From Promethearchaeota archaeon (lineage in GTDB: Archaea; Asgardarchaeota; Lokiarchaeia; Sigyniarchaeales; SOKP01): 64,000 nucleotides of DNA. Position 1 is the first letter of the stretch; each line of letters begins with the position of its first letter. The position numbers were made by a program, and so were the translations under genes. Below are positions 18,425-27,416 of the stretch, in pieces. Under the pieces are notes generated by a model. That model ran no database searches. It had not been told where the DNA came from and saw nothing but the letters and a program-made list of their open reading frames with translations. The stretch spans positions 248,001 to 312,000 of the forward strand of contig JAEOUA010000012.1 of assembly GCA_016839555.1 (NCBI GenBank), read 5' to 3'.

Positions 18425-19189
18425 ATGATTGAGAACTTTCTTTTTGGAATCCTTCTTAGTTTAATAGCTGGCCTCTCAACATCAATAGGAGGACTTATGG
18501 CATTTGTCTTTAAAGATCCAGGCCCAAAATTCCTTTCGCTAATTATGGGATTTTCTGCTGGTGTGATGATATTCATTAGTTTCGCTGAATTACTTCAAGA
18601 AGCCATTTCTGTATATGGGATTTTTATAGGATCCTTATTTTTCTTTTTAGGAATGGGAATCATGTTTGTAATTGATTTAACCATCACCCATAAATATCAT
18701 TTTCAAGAGGATTATTTTAAGAAGGAATGTACAATTGATGAGAGATTGACAAAAGCCTCGCTTTTAGTTTTTCTTGGTATTTTTATACATAATCTACCTG
18801 AAGGATTAGCAACAATGGTTGGAACTTTAGAAAATCTCCAATTGGGAATAATTCTAGCAGTTGCAATCGCATTACATAATATTCCTGAAGGAATTGCAGT
18901 TGCTATACCTACATGTGCTTCAATGGAAAGTGAGAAAAAAGGATTTTTCTGGGCATTCTTATCAGGAATGGCTGAGCCGATAGGGGCATTAGTTTTTGGC
19001 TTAATTTTTCTACCTTTTATTAATGAATATATATTAACAGCACTATTAGCTATGGTAGCAGGGATTATGGTATATGTTTCTATAGATGAATTACTACCTG
19101 TATCCCACTGTTTTGGAAATGAGAATATGTCGATGATTGGTATAGTTAGTGGGATGTTTATTATGGCTTTGAGTTTGTCTTTTATTTAA
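18425..19189 (+). CDS. zupT: ZIP-family divalent metal transporter (ZupT/GufA-like)
   Basis: Imports Zn2+ or related divalent metals into the cytoplasm. The paired metal-site motifs HNLPEG (122-127) and HNIPEG (151-156) in helices 4 and 5 are diagnostic. Eight membrane helices fit in 254 residues. A charged loop with HKYHFQEDYFKKE lies between helices 3 and 4. It is probably monocistronic, since the next gene converges. No metal-responsive operator is evident nearby. Confidence 0.92.
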   Translation: MIENFLFGILLSLIAGLSTSIGGLMAFVFKDPGPKFLSLIMGFSAGVMIFISFAELLQEAISVYGIFIGSLFFFLGMGIMFVIDLTITHKYHFQEDYFKKECTIDERLTKASLLVFLGIFIHNLPEGLATMVGTLENLQLGIILAVAIALHNIPEGIAVAIPTCASMESEKKGFFWAFLSGMAEPIGALVFGLIFLPFINEYILTALLAMVAGIMVYVSIDELLPVSHCFGNENMSMIGIVSGMFIMALSLSFI

Positions 19190-19209
19190 TGGAGTTTAAT
19201 TAAACTTTT

Positions 19210-20070
19210 TTAAGTTATTTTGAAGATCTTTTTTGCATTTTCATAAAAAATTTTTTTATAAAAATCTTTATCAAAATCAAATTCTAACAAACCTTCTGTG
19301 GATTTTTTATAATCATATGGTATATTTGGAAAATCACTCCCAAACAAAATTCTATTTTGAAATGATATTAATTCATCCTTATTTGGTTGCTTTACTTTCC
19401 GTTCCGGAAATATATTATTTGGAATAAAAACCATTGTAGTATCTAAATAGAGGTTATCATAATTATCTAATAAATTTAAGAACTTTTGATATTCAAAAGC
19501 TCCCATATGAGCAACAATAACATGAATATTCGGATATTTCTTAATGAATTTTAAAAAATTATCATATCCAACATATTTATTTTTATAGGGAGCAGTTCCA
19601 GCATGAATGCTGACCCATTTTCCTTGATCTACGATTATTTTATATATATCATTCATTCGGTCATCAAATGGATAAAAATTCTGTACTAAGGGCTGAATCT
19701 TAATCCCATAAAATTGATAGGAATTAAAAATCTTTTTAATATATTCTACTCGATTTTTATCTCCTGGCCAAATACAACCAAAAGAAATAGCATTTTTATA
19801 TGAGGTACTAAATTCATAAATCCACTCATTTAGCTTCTCTGCAATTCCCGCTTTATGAGCATAATTATATGTTGTAAAATGTGTGACGTTTTGATCTTTA
19901 AGAATCGAGATCATTTCATCAATACTTAATTTATATTTTATTGGCCAACCTTGAACTTTATTATTTTCATCTCTTCTTTCAAAAAATTTCCATATTGCTT
20001 TAAAAATATCTGTTGGAAATATATGAACATGTGAATCTATATATTTAAAATCTGTATGTTTATATCCCAT
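19210..20070 (-). CDS. Amidohydrolase-2 family metal-dependent hydrolase
   Basis: TIM-barrel hydrolase of the amidohydrolase superfamily. The N-terminal metal motif is DSHVHIFP (13-20). Strand motifs follow: GIKIQPLVQNF, VSIHAGTAPY, VIVAHMGAF and FGSDFPNIPY, the last giving the catalytic Asp. Residues 137-150 (DDRMNDIYKIIVDQG) match the usual helix before the SIHAG strand. At 286 residues it is a single domain. The substrate is unknown; decarboxylase or lactonase activity is possible. Confidence 0.82.
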   Translation of the reverse strand: MGYKHTDFKYIDSHVHIFPTDIFKAIWKFFERRDENNKVQGWPIKYKLSIDEMISILKDQNVTHFTTYNYAHKAGIAEKLNEWIYEFSTSYKNAISFGCIWPGDKNRVEYIKKIFNSYQFYGIKIQPLVQNFYPFDDRMNDIYKIIVDQGKWVSIHAGTAPYKNKYVGYDNFLKFIKKYPNIHVIVAHMGAFEYQKFLNLLDNYDNLYLDTTMVFIPNNIFPERKVKQPNKDELISFQNRILFGSDFPNIPYDYKKSTEGLLEFDFDKDFYKKIFYENAKKIFKIT

Positions 20071-20217
20071 TAATGAATAAAAATTTCTTTTTTTTAAAGA
20101 ATTTTTTAAAATCTTTCATAAAAAGCTTAAAATCTATAATTTATTGCTTTATCTTAATTCAATTGAATTAATTATTTAATATTTTTATAAAAAAAAATAA
20201 AAAAATAAAAATGAATT

Positions 20218-20373
20218 TTAATCTTTTCTCTCTAAAGAGGTGAGTTCATTTTTGAGTAAATCTCTTATGGCAACTCTTATAGCTTCCGAACGATTTGGAT
20301 AATAATTAGATTCTACTAATTCCTCAATACCTTTTAAATATTGTTCAGGAACATGACATGTAATTAGTTTTAT
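20218..20373 (-). CDS. Ribbon-helix-helix (CopG-like) regulator starting at an AUA codon
   Basis: The minus-strand frame encodes 51 residues: KLITCHVPEQYLKGIEELV, then NYYPNRSEAIRVAIRDLLKNEL. This is the classic archaeal ribbon-helix-helix DNA-binding domain, whose N-terminus is normally M-K-L-I-T. No ATG, GTG or TTG is in frame between the upstream stops and the conserved start. ATA (20371-20373) sits exactly where Met is expected, with AGGTG about ten bases upstream. The gene therefore either uses AUA or has lost its start. It lies about 300 bases beyond hsp20 on the same strand. Confidence 0.72.
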   Translation of the reverse strand: MKLITCHVPEQYLKGIEELVESNYYPNRSEAIRVAIRDLLKNELTSLERKD

Positions 20374-20671
20374 AGTACCACACCTATTTTATTAAAAGTT
20401 TTTTATTATTAATTTTAAAAACAGAAATCTAAAATTTATATTAATATAATATAAGAATAATACACATACTCAACTGATAATTAACTACTTTTAATTCTAT
20501 TATTTTTACAAGTAATATGAATTATTAAAAAAAAGAATAAAAAATTGTTGTTATGATTACAAATTTAGAAATTCATATAAATTCATAAAAAAAAACTCAT
20601 AACCCATTAATTCAAGGTTATATAGGCTTTATGAGATTATCTAAATATGTTATATTAATTATCTTTTTTAT

Positions 20672-21169
20672 CTATTTATTATTTTCGATATCTATATTAA
20701 TTTTTTCTGGTTCTTTTTTACCGAGTTTAATCTTTAACAGTCCATTTTCCATCTTAGATTTAATTTCGCTTTTATTAATATCTGACGGCAAGGGTATGTC
20801 CATGTTTATTCCTTTTTCCCAAAGATTTGTGAAAATTGCCTTGATAAATTGATTTCCAGGAAATTTATTTCCTTTTTGCTCGGGAATCTTATTTTTTTCA
20901 ACAACACTCTCCTTTTTCTTAGCTTTTATATTAATAGTATTGCCGATAAGATTGATTTGAATATCCTCTTTAGCAAATCCTGGTAATGGAATAATCAGCA
21001 TATAATTTTCATTGTATTCTTCTATATAATACGGAATCCAACGTTCAATGTCTTTGATATGATCTTTCATATGATTCAAAAGATCTTTGAACATAGATGA
21101 CATACCTAAACTAAAAAATGGCATTGCTCCACCTCGATAATGAACATTTCGCTCATAGCCATAACACAT
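20672..21169 (-). CDS. hsp20: Small heat-shock protein, Hsp20/alpha-crystallin family
   Basis: ATP-independent holdase chaperone that keeps unfolding proteins soluble. The alpha-crystallin domain runs from about residue 50 to 155, including YMLIIPLPGFAKEDIQINLIGN and the terminal strand MENGLLKIKLGKK. The internal part is longer than usual (VVEKNKIPEQKGNKFPGNQF). A strong AGGAGGT precedes ATG by seven bases. It is the last gene of a dtxR-padR-hsp20 run, 35 bases after padR, so PadR-type control is plausible. Confidence 0.92.
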   Translation of the reverse strand: MCYGYERNVHYRGGAMPFFSLGMSSMFKDLLNHMKDHIKDIERWIPYYIEEYNENYMLIIPLPGFAKEDIQINLIGNTINIKAKKKESVVEKNKIPEQKGNKFPGNQFIKAIFTNLWEKGINMDIPLPSDINKSEIKSKMENGLLKIKLGKKEPEKINIDIENNK

Positions 21170-21204
21170 TTCTTATACCTCCTTTTTTATTTTTTATAAT
21201 ATAT

Positions 21205-21855
21205 TTAAAAATTCTCAAATTCTTCATCATCATCAACAATTGGTATTGGTTTAGCCTCTTTTTCTCGCATTTCCTCCAGTTTTTCTAATAAATTCTTATA
21301 TCTCCCAATTTCATCAGTAACTTTTTTTTCATAATTTTTTAAGTGCCTTTTTCGCCGCTCCAAATTAGATATAGTTCTTTTGATGCGATCAATATTTTCT
21401 CTTGACAGATCATTTTCTTTAATTTTTGCTTCAAAAGAATAATCATGGAACGGGAAACCACTGAAGATATCATCTATTTTTTCATCAAAATTAACTCCTT
21501 GTAGTATAGTCCTTATGAATTTACCAAGAGTATTAAGACTAGGTTTAAAATAACCTCTAAGAGCTTTATTAAGCTCTTCGGTTCCCTTATCAGTTATTGT
21601 GTAGACCTTTTTTTTCCGATTATTTTCATCTATTAATTCTTCAGCGTTTACAAATTCTTTCTCTAATAATCGATCCAATAAGGGATATATTGTCCCCGCA
21701 GATGCCTTCCACATTGGTTTAAATTTTTTATTTATTTGTTGCGTTAAGTCGTATCCAGTAATTTTTGGATGTATCTTTATTAATGATAATACCAAAATTT
21801 GTAGTCCAGATAATGAACTGCCATGATACCCACTAAACCTTTTACCAAAAAACAT
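21205..21855 (-). CDS. PadR-family transcriptional regulator
   Basis: Winged-helix repressor. The PadR domain is at residues 20-100: LQILVLSLIKIHPKITGYDLTQQINKKF, ASAGTIYPLLDRLLEKEFV, KKKVYTITDKGTEEL. A long C-terminal coiled coil (150-205) probably dimerises. GGAGG lies upstream of the ATG. It is placed between dtxR and hsp20 with short gaps, which suggests it controls this operon in response to stress; the ligand is unknown. Confidence 0.9.
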   Translation of the reverse strand: MFFGKRFSGYHGSSLSGLQILVLSLIKIHPKITGYDLTQQINKKFKPMWKASAGTIYPLLDRLLEKEFVNAEELIDENNRKKKVYTITDKGTEELNKALRGYFKPSLNTLGKFIRTILQGVNFDEKIDDIFSGFPFHDYSFEAKIKENDLSRENIDRIKRTISNLERRKRHLKNYEKKVTDEIGRYKNLLEKLEEMREKEAKPIPIVDDDEEFENF

Positions 21856-21919
21856 TTATATTTCCTCCATTTTTGTTAATTTAAATTTCATATTGGACTG
21901 AAAGTACGTTCTGATTAAG

Positions 21920-22309
21920 TTAGTTTGGTTTTTGTTTTATCTGCATAATCTTATTATAAATTTCTGAGGGGATTTTATGTTCGATTTCACAGCAAAAATT
22001 GTTGATCACATCATCATCATTGATATTTAGAATATTTCTGAAAAATTCGATTAGAATCTCATATCGAGTATTAAGCTTTTTAGCAATATTTTTCCCCTTT
22101 TCTGTTAATCTAATAGACTTCCGTGGATCCCATTTAATGATTTTAAGGTCTTTTAGTTTATGTAGCATATTTGTAACAGAAGATGGTTTTATTTGTAATC
22201 CTTTGGCGATTTCCGAATTAGAAACCCAACCACCATGATTCTTTTTTGAAATTTTATCGATTATTTTAATATAATCTTCTTGACTTTCACAAAGTTCTAT
22301 ATCATCCAC
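21920..22309 (-). CDS. DtxR/MntR-family metal-dependent regulator
   Basis: N-terminal winged helix with the DtxR pattern: SQEDYIKIIDKIS, VSNSEIAKGLQIKPSSVTNMLHKLKDL, then WDPRKSIRLTEKGKNIAKKL. A metal-binding/dimerisation segment follows with CCEIEHKIP (104-112). There is no SH3-like third domain, so it is MntR-like in size (129 aa). Its upstream region carries nested TTCGAT inverted repeats, consistent with autoregulation. It is the first gene of the padR-hsp20 run. Confidence 0.87.
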   Translation of the reverse strand: MDDIELCESQEDYIKIIDKISKKNHGGWVSNSEIAKGLQIKPSSVTNMLHKLKDLKIIKWDPRKSIRLTEKGKNIAKKLNTRYEILIEFFRNILNINDDDVINNFCCEIEHKIPSEIYNKIMQIKQKPN

Positions 22310-22336
22310 TTTTTATACCTTCAGTCAATATTTTTT

Positions 22337-22421
22337 TATGTTCGATTTTTTATACATTATTCGATTTTATATATATTACAGATCGAATACTCCTTTATAA
22401 ATATTATCATAAATCGAACAT
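22337..22421. promoter_or_regulatory. Nested inverted repeats, candidate operator for the DtxR-type regulator
   Basis: ATGTTCGATTT (22338-22348) is matched by its exact reverse complement AAATCGAACAT (22411-22421). Inside them ATTCGAT (near 22359) is matched by ATCGAAT (22382-22388). The four TTCGAT half-sites lie directly upstream of the dtxR-like gene. The 331-base gap 22310-22640 holds no other clear feature. Confidence 0.6.
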
Positions 22422-22640
22422 ATCAAGAAAACTGGTAAATTTCGAATTCAATCATTTTAGAGATTTTAGGATAATATTACATCTTCAAGATAATTTAAAA
22501 TTTACTTTATAAGAGAAATATAGATGATAAAAAATATTTCTCCTATTAAATTAATATTCATACTAATTATTATTCTCAAAAATAAATTTATAAAGGATGA
22601 TGAAAAAATTCTGCGAATTTAAATTGTTAAATTCTAAATA

Positions 22641-22925
22641 ATGAAAGAACAACATATGAATTTTTATAAAGAGACAATAGAGATATATGAGAGCATAGAT
22701 CTTAATTCTGATGAGAAAGAAATTGCTTTTTGTAAAATAATTACAAAATTAATGAGATTATATACAAAAAAATATACTCTTGACGAAATTAAGAACTATC
22801 TAATTTTTGTGTTAATGCTATATAAAGATATATTAAAAAAGGCCTATAACCCAGGAACTTCATTGAATGAATTAAGTTATAGAAAGAGAAAAAAGGTATA
22901 TGATATCCTGATTTCTGAACTCTAA
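22641..22925 (+). CDS. Small helical hypothetical protein, 94 aa
   Basis: Soluble, helical, rich in Y/K/E (ETIEIYESIDLNSDEKEIAFCK; YRKRKKVYDILISEL). It starts ATGAAAGAACAA; a second ATG six codons in is possible. It faces away from the dtxR operon and converges with TFS. I do not recognise it. Confidence 0.55.
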   Translation: MKEQHMNFYKETIEIYESIDLNSDEKEIAFCKIITKLMRLYTKKYTLDEIKNYLIFVLMLYKDILKKAYNPGTSLNELSYRKRKKVYDILISEL

Positions 22926-22993
22926 AAAATGCTCTAATGTATCAATATTAATTATTTTTTTTTATGTTACACTTTTTTAAAAAAGAACAGAAC

Positions 22994-23332
22994 TTAATAT
23001 TCTCTCCAAGTATTTTTACATTTTAAACATCGAAAAAAGGTAGTACTGGGTTCATCTGCACTTCTAGTTTGTTCTTGCCAAGTTTCAGCTTTAGAATATT
23101 TACATTTGGGGCATATTCTATTAACAATAAGATTAACTGAAATTTTATCTTCCGGATTCACTACAATTAGATTTTTTTCAAGAGCCTTTTTTTTCTCTTC
23201 AATTTTTTTTCTTTTTTTTTTATCATCAATGATAATTGGTTTTTTAAATCCACATCTACACGCCAAATATGTTTTTCCATTACTGATTGTTTTCCTTAAT
23301 AATGAACCACATTCAGGGCAAAATTCTACCAT
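22994..23332 (-). CDS. tfs: Transcription factor S (TFS, TFIIS/Rpb9-like)
   Basis: Stimulates RNA polymerase to cleave backtracked transcripts. The N-terminal zinc ribbon starts FCPECG (4-9). The C-terminal ribbon holds CPKC, then QTRSADEPSTTFFRCLKC, including the acidic Asp-Glu pair that enters the polymerase active site. At 112 residues it has normal archaeal length. It is followed upstream by an OB-fold gene on the same strand and PCNA on the other, a typical archaeal replication/transcription neighbourhood. Confidence 0.95.
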   Translation of the reverse strand: MVEFCPECGSLLRKTISNGKTYLACRCGFKKPIIIDDKKKRKKIEEKKKALEKNLIVVNPEDKISVNLIVNRICPKCKYSKAETWQEQTRSADEPSTTFFRCLKCKNTWREY

Positions 23333-23352
23333 TGTTAAACAGTTTTTATATT

Positions 23353-23676
23353 TTATTCTTCAAGTAGCTCTTTCTTTAATTCGTATAATTTACGATAATA
23401 TTTGAAATTCAGCTTATTCATATCTTGAATAATAAGACTATCCAAAATTTTTTCACCAGAAGTGGTAATACGGAGTTCTCCTATAACATTAATCAAATCT
23501 TCTTCATTAAAATTAAATTCTACATCCTTTAAATCAACCTTCAACTGAGCTGATTCGTCATTAAGCAAAATTGTATTATCTTCGTTAATTTTTTTCACAT
23601 ACCCAGTAACTTGAATTTGTAAATCATCGTTTTTAATATCATTAATAATTCTCTGTTTTGCATATTGATTTTCCAT
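23353..23676 (-). CDS. OB-fold protein, probable single-strand nucleic-acid binder
   Basis: About 107 residues with one five-stranded OB-fold-like pattern: LQIQVTGYVKKINEDNTILLNDES, AQLKVDLKDV, LINVIGELRI, EKILDSLIIQDM. A helical tail follows. This resembles the small OB-fold nucleic-acid-binding proteins found near RPA or primase genes. The start was set at ATG 23676, which has GTGAT four bases upstream; GTG 23685 is an alternative. It shares a strand with TFS 21 bases on, and is divergent from PCNA. Confidence 0.7.
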   Translation of the reverse strand: MENQYAKQRIINDIKNDDLQIQVTGYVKKINEDNTILLNDESAQLKVDLKDVEFNFNEEDLINVIGELRITTSGEKILDSLIIQDMNKLNFKYYRKLYELKKELLEE

Positions 23677-23851
23677 TTCAATCACAATTAAAAAATTTTT
23701 GAATTAATTACTAATAATTATAGAATTATTTATAGTCAGATTTTAATTGTTAAATGAGTAATATTATTAAATCACTAATATTAAATTTATTAATATAAAA
23801 AATCTTAATTGCTATTAATATTTAGATAAAATAGGTATTAAAGAGCGGAAT

Positions 23852-24655
23852 ATGTCGAATTTTAAGTTAAAACTAGAAAATAGTCGGGTTTTAAAAGGAA
23901 TTGTGGAAACTCTATCAAGTATAATTGATGAAACTGAATTTAAGGTGACTCCGGATGAATTTATGATAACAGCCATGGATCCGAGTCGAATATGTTTGTT
24001 AAAATTATCAATTAAGAAAGAAGATTTTGATGAATATGAATGTGATGAGGATACAAAAGTAGGTCTTAATTTAGATGATTTAGATAAAATTTTGAAAAGA
24101 AGTTCAACCGATGATTCAATTCAAATAGATTTTAAAGAAGCTGATAATAAAATTAAAATTATTATGCAAAGAGAGGGTATGACAAGAACAAGAACCTTTA
24201 GTTTGGCTCTTTTAGATATTGATATAGAGGAAATACCCATGGATAATCTATTACAGATAGAATATCCATCAAAATGGGTTATTGACCCAGAATTTTTGGT
24301 TGAAGCGATAAAAGATGCAGAAATTTATTCAGAGATATTAAATATTAAAGCAGAAGAAGAAAAAGGGTTAACATTTAGTTCTTCGGGGCAAATAGGGGAA
24401 ATGATATATAATCTCGGGTCAGAGGATTTGATTGAGACTCAAATAACCGATAAAAATACAGGAGCTTATAGTCTCACCTTTTTAAAAGCTATCTTAAAAA
24501 TTGCCCCCATTACAGAGAAACTTGAAATCTCCTTAAAAACAGATCATCCTCTCAAAATGATTTATAATTTGCTCGAAGGGGGCGAATTGAGCTATTTTCT
24601 TGCCCCTCGTGTAGAAGAAACCGAATTCGAAGACGAAGATATGGATGAATTTTAG
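23852..24655 (+). CDS. pcn: DNA polymerase sliding clamp PCNA
   Basis: Ring-shaped processivity clamp that tethers polymerase, ligase and FEN1 to DNA. The sequence is canonical: EFKVTPDEFMITAMDPSRICLL, then FSLALLDIDIEEIP (interdomain connector start), and the C-terminal LKMIYNLLEGGELSYFLAPRVEE. At 267 residues it has two PCNA folds; the tail is acidic. Only one PCNA is seen, so a homotrimer is expected. It lies upstream of priL-priS on the same strand. Confidence 0.97.
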   Translation: MSNFKLKLENSRVLKGIVETLSSIIDETEFKVTPDEFMITAMDPSRICLLKLSIKKEDFDEYECDEDTKVGLNLDDLDKILKRSSTDDSIQIDFKEADNKIKIIMQREGMTRTRTFSLALLDIDIEEIPMDNLLQIEYPSKWVIDPEFLVEAIKDAEIYSEILNIKAEEEKGLTFSSSGQIGEMIYNLGSEDLIETQITDKNTGAYSLTFLKAILKIAPITEKLEISLKTDHPLKMIYNLLEGGELSYFLAPRVEETEFEDEDMDEF

Positions 24656-24793
24656 TCATTCTTTAAATATTAAAATTATATAACTATTATTACAGAAAAT
24701 AGACCCTCTCTCCATATATTTTATATCTATAATTTTCTATCCTTAATATATATAAATATTATTCCTATAGCTGTAAGAGAGGTTTAAAATCTT

Positions 24794-25993
24794 TTGAATA
24801 GTGAGATAGAACTTCAATTGGAATTATTACAGCATTACCCATGGCTTCCTTCATTAAAAAAGATATATCAAGACATTGCCTCAAAAGATCCTTCTCAATT
24901 TATTTCAGAAATTTTTTCCAATGAAGAGAGCCAAATAAAGGAGAGGATTTTAAATCTATTTAATGCAGCGTTTAATAATTTAGAAAATATTGGGAATTAT
25001 GAGATAAATGAAACCAATATTAATTTTTACCTAATTTTAAAAATCCTATTATATCTATTAAATACAGATTCTATTACCAATAGAATTGCAAATTTATATT
25101 CTAAAATAATGTATAAAGAATTATTAGCAGAAAATGACCATTATATTTATCAAATCTGTAAAGATCTTAATTTAGATGTAAAATATTACCAGAATCCCAT
25201 TCAATATAGAATAAGGATTGTAAAAGATAAAAAAGAAATTTCAAAGACTAATTATCGGATTCATTATATTGATTATTTAAAACTTAGTTCTAAATTGCAC
25301 GATGATTATAGAAAATTAGTTAATAATCCAATTTCCGAAGGATATGTGTTTATTTTAAAGAAAAACTTGGTTAGACTTTTACAAGAATATGTAAGGATTA
25401 AAATCCTCGAAATCAAAAATAAGAATGAAAAAGAAATTGATAATTTAAAAGAAAAAATCCTAAAGATTCGCGAGTTTAAGTCCTTATATGATCAAATTTT
25501 AAGTATATGGGAATTGAAAAAAGAAGAATTAGAATATTCTATAGATATAGAACTTATAGAAGGAGAAGATATAACGGACATATTTCCTCCTTGTATAAAA
25601 CATATTCTTTCCCAAGCAAAAGAAGGACAAAATCTTACTCATACAGAACGGCTCTTTCTCACATTTTTTCTTCATGCTTTGGAATATCCTATTAAAAAAA
25701 TTGTAGATATTTTTTCAACTCTTCCAGATTTTGACAGAGAAAAAACCTCATATCAAGTGACATTTGCAAAGAATAAGGGATATACCCCCCATTCTTGTGA
25801 AACTTTAAAATCTCTTAAATTATGTAAAGCGTCTAAATATTCTGATGAGTTGTGTTTAAAAGGATATTATTCAAAAAAATTACAACAAAATAAGAAAATT
25901 AAACATCCTCTTTTTTATGTTCAATTCAAGCATTATAAATATTCCAATGGGAAAAATGAAAAAACTAAACTAAACGAAAAAAATGGAAATTAA
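24794..25993 (+). CDS. priL: DNA primase large subunit PriL
   Basis: Regulatory iron-sulfur subunit of the archaeal/eukaryotic primase. The C-terminal Fe-S domain has four well-placed Cys: 267 (FPPCIKH), 335 (PHSCETL), 344 and 354 (CKASKYSDELC). At 399 residues the length is normal. The start is TTG, with GAGGT upstream. It overlaps priS by 11 bases, so the two subunits are co-translated, as is common in archaea. Confidence 0.93.
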   Translation: MNSEIELQLELLQHYPWLPSLKKIYQDIASKDPSQFISEIFSNEESQIKERILNLFNAAFNNLENIGNYEINETNINFYLILKILLYLLNTDSITNRIANLYSKIMYKELLAENDHYIYQICKDLNLDVKYYQNPIQYRIRIVKDKKEISKTNYRIHYIDYLKLSSKLHDDYRKLVNNPISEGYVFILKKNLVRLLQEYVRIKILEIKNKNEKEIDNLKEKILKIREFKSLYDQILSIWELKKEELEYSIDIELIEGEDITDIFPPCIKHILSQAKEGQNLTHTERLFLTFFLHALEYPIKKIVDIFSTLPDFDREKTSYQVTFAKNKGYTPHSCETLKSLKLCKASKYSDELCLKGYYSKKLQQNKKIKHPLFYVQFKHYKYSNGKNEKTKLNEKNGN

Positions 25994-27251
25994 TTATCTT
26001 CAGCGAGTATTTCAAGCGTATTATAAAGAGAGAAAAAGCGAGATTCCCTCAGTTAGCACCATTAATAATAGGGAGTTCGGATTTATCCCTTGGAATAAAG
26101 CAATTATGATCCGACATATGGGTTTCAAAGATTTACAAGCCCTAAAAGATTATCTTATCGAAAGTTCCCCTCGCCATGTTTATTCGAGCGGATCACTCTA
26201 TTCAATGCCTGAGAATACTAATATGGATCAAAAAGGATACCAGGGCTGCGATTTAATAGTTGATATCGATGTGGATCACTTTTATACTTCTTGCAAAGAC
26301 GATCATGATATTTGGATTTGTAAAGAGTGTGATTCTTCTGGAAAAGGAATGATCACTAAATGTCCCAAATGTGGAAGCTTAAAATTTTCCACTTTAAATT
26401 GGATTTGCGAAGAATGCCTAGAGACCGCAAAAAATGAAATTATTAAATTATTAGAAGAATTTTTAGTGCCAGACTTTGATATTAGCCTTGAGCAAGCCAA
26501 AATTGCTTTTTCAGGCCATAGAGGATATCATTTAAAAATAGAAAATGATAAAATAAGGGCTCTCACAACTCATGAAAGAAGAGAAATAGCTGATTATCTA
26601 ACTGGTCATAATATATCTTTCGAAATTTTAGGTCTCCAACAAATTGGTTCTAATATTTACGGATTAATAGGTAATAATTTAGATTGGTCTCAGAAAATAA
26701 TCAACAAAATTAAAGACATATTAAGAAATTATTCTGATAACCAAATTAAAGATTTATTATTTCAGTTTGGATTTAATAAGAATGTAGTAAAAAGTTTTAT
26801 TAATTCAAAGCAAGATTTTTTATATACGATAACTAATAACACTCATAACCTATGGAACATAGAAGGATTTGGAATAAATAATTGGAAAAAATTTTTAAAA
26901 GGAATTATTCATCAAATAGGAGTGGAGATCGATGAACCTGTGTTAATTGATATTCATAGACTAATTAGATATCCTGGGTCATTACATGGGAAGACAGGTT
27001 TTAAAGTACAAGAATTAACCATAAAACAATTATATGATTTTAACCCTTTAAATGAGAATCGGGATGATTTAAATCCAATCATATTTGAAAGCAAAAAAAA
27101 CATGCAAAAAATAAAAATTGTTGAATCAGAAGTACCTAAAACAAAGATTAAGGGGGATACTTATGGTCCTTATTTTAAGGATGAAATTATAGAAGTCCCT
27201 AATCACATCGCAATTTTTTTACTCTGTAAAGAAGTTGCTGTTCCTGTCTAA
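25983..27251 (+). CDS. priS: DNA primase catalytic (small) subunit PriS
   Basis: Makes RNA primers for replication. The catalytic Asp triad lies at IVDIDVDHF (D94, D96, D98). The SGHRGYHL motif and the later IHRLIRYPGSLHGKTG are the nucleotide-binding signature of the family. A zinc-binding insert has Cys 113/116/127/130 plus 142/145. The 422-residue length is slightly long for archaea because of an insertion around 190-290. It starts inside the end of priL. Confidence 0.95.
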   Translation: MEINYLQRVFQAYYKERKSEIPSVSTINNREFGFIPWNKAIMIRHMGFKDLQALKDYLIESSPRHVYSSGSLYSMPENTNMDQKGYQGCDLIVDIDVDHFYTSCKDDHDIWICKECDSSGKGMITKCPKCGSLKFSTLNWICEECLETAKNEIIKLLEEFLVPDFDISLEQAKIAFSGHRGYHLKIENDKIRALTTHERREIADYLTGHNISFEILGLQQIGSNIYGLIGNNLDWSQKIINKIKDILRNYSDNQIKDLLFQFGFNKNVVKSFINSKQDFLYTITNNTHNLWNIEGFGINNWKKFLKGIIHQIGVEIDEPVLIDIHRLIRYPGSLHGKTGFKVQELTIKQLYDFNPLNENRDDLNPIIFESKKNMQKIKIVESEVPKTKIKGDTYGPYFKDEIIEVPNHIAIFLLCKEVAVPV

Positions 27252-27416
27252 ATTTTAAAAATTAAAAATCAATTTTATTATTAGATACTAATTCTAATTA
27301 AATTTGATATTGGTTTTGAAAAATATCAATTAGGAAATAATAATAAATTATTTTGAAATTTCATTAAACTATTTAATAAATTTGGAAGCTTCTTAATTAT
27401 AAATATTTCTGATTAT

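Noticed and set aside
20631..20852. Plus-strand 73-aa hydrophobic ORF
   Set aside because: It is antisense to the end of the hsp20 gene and reads as the reverse of its conserved strands.
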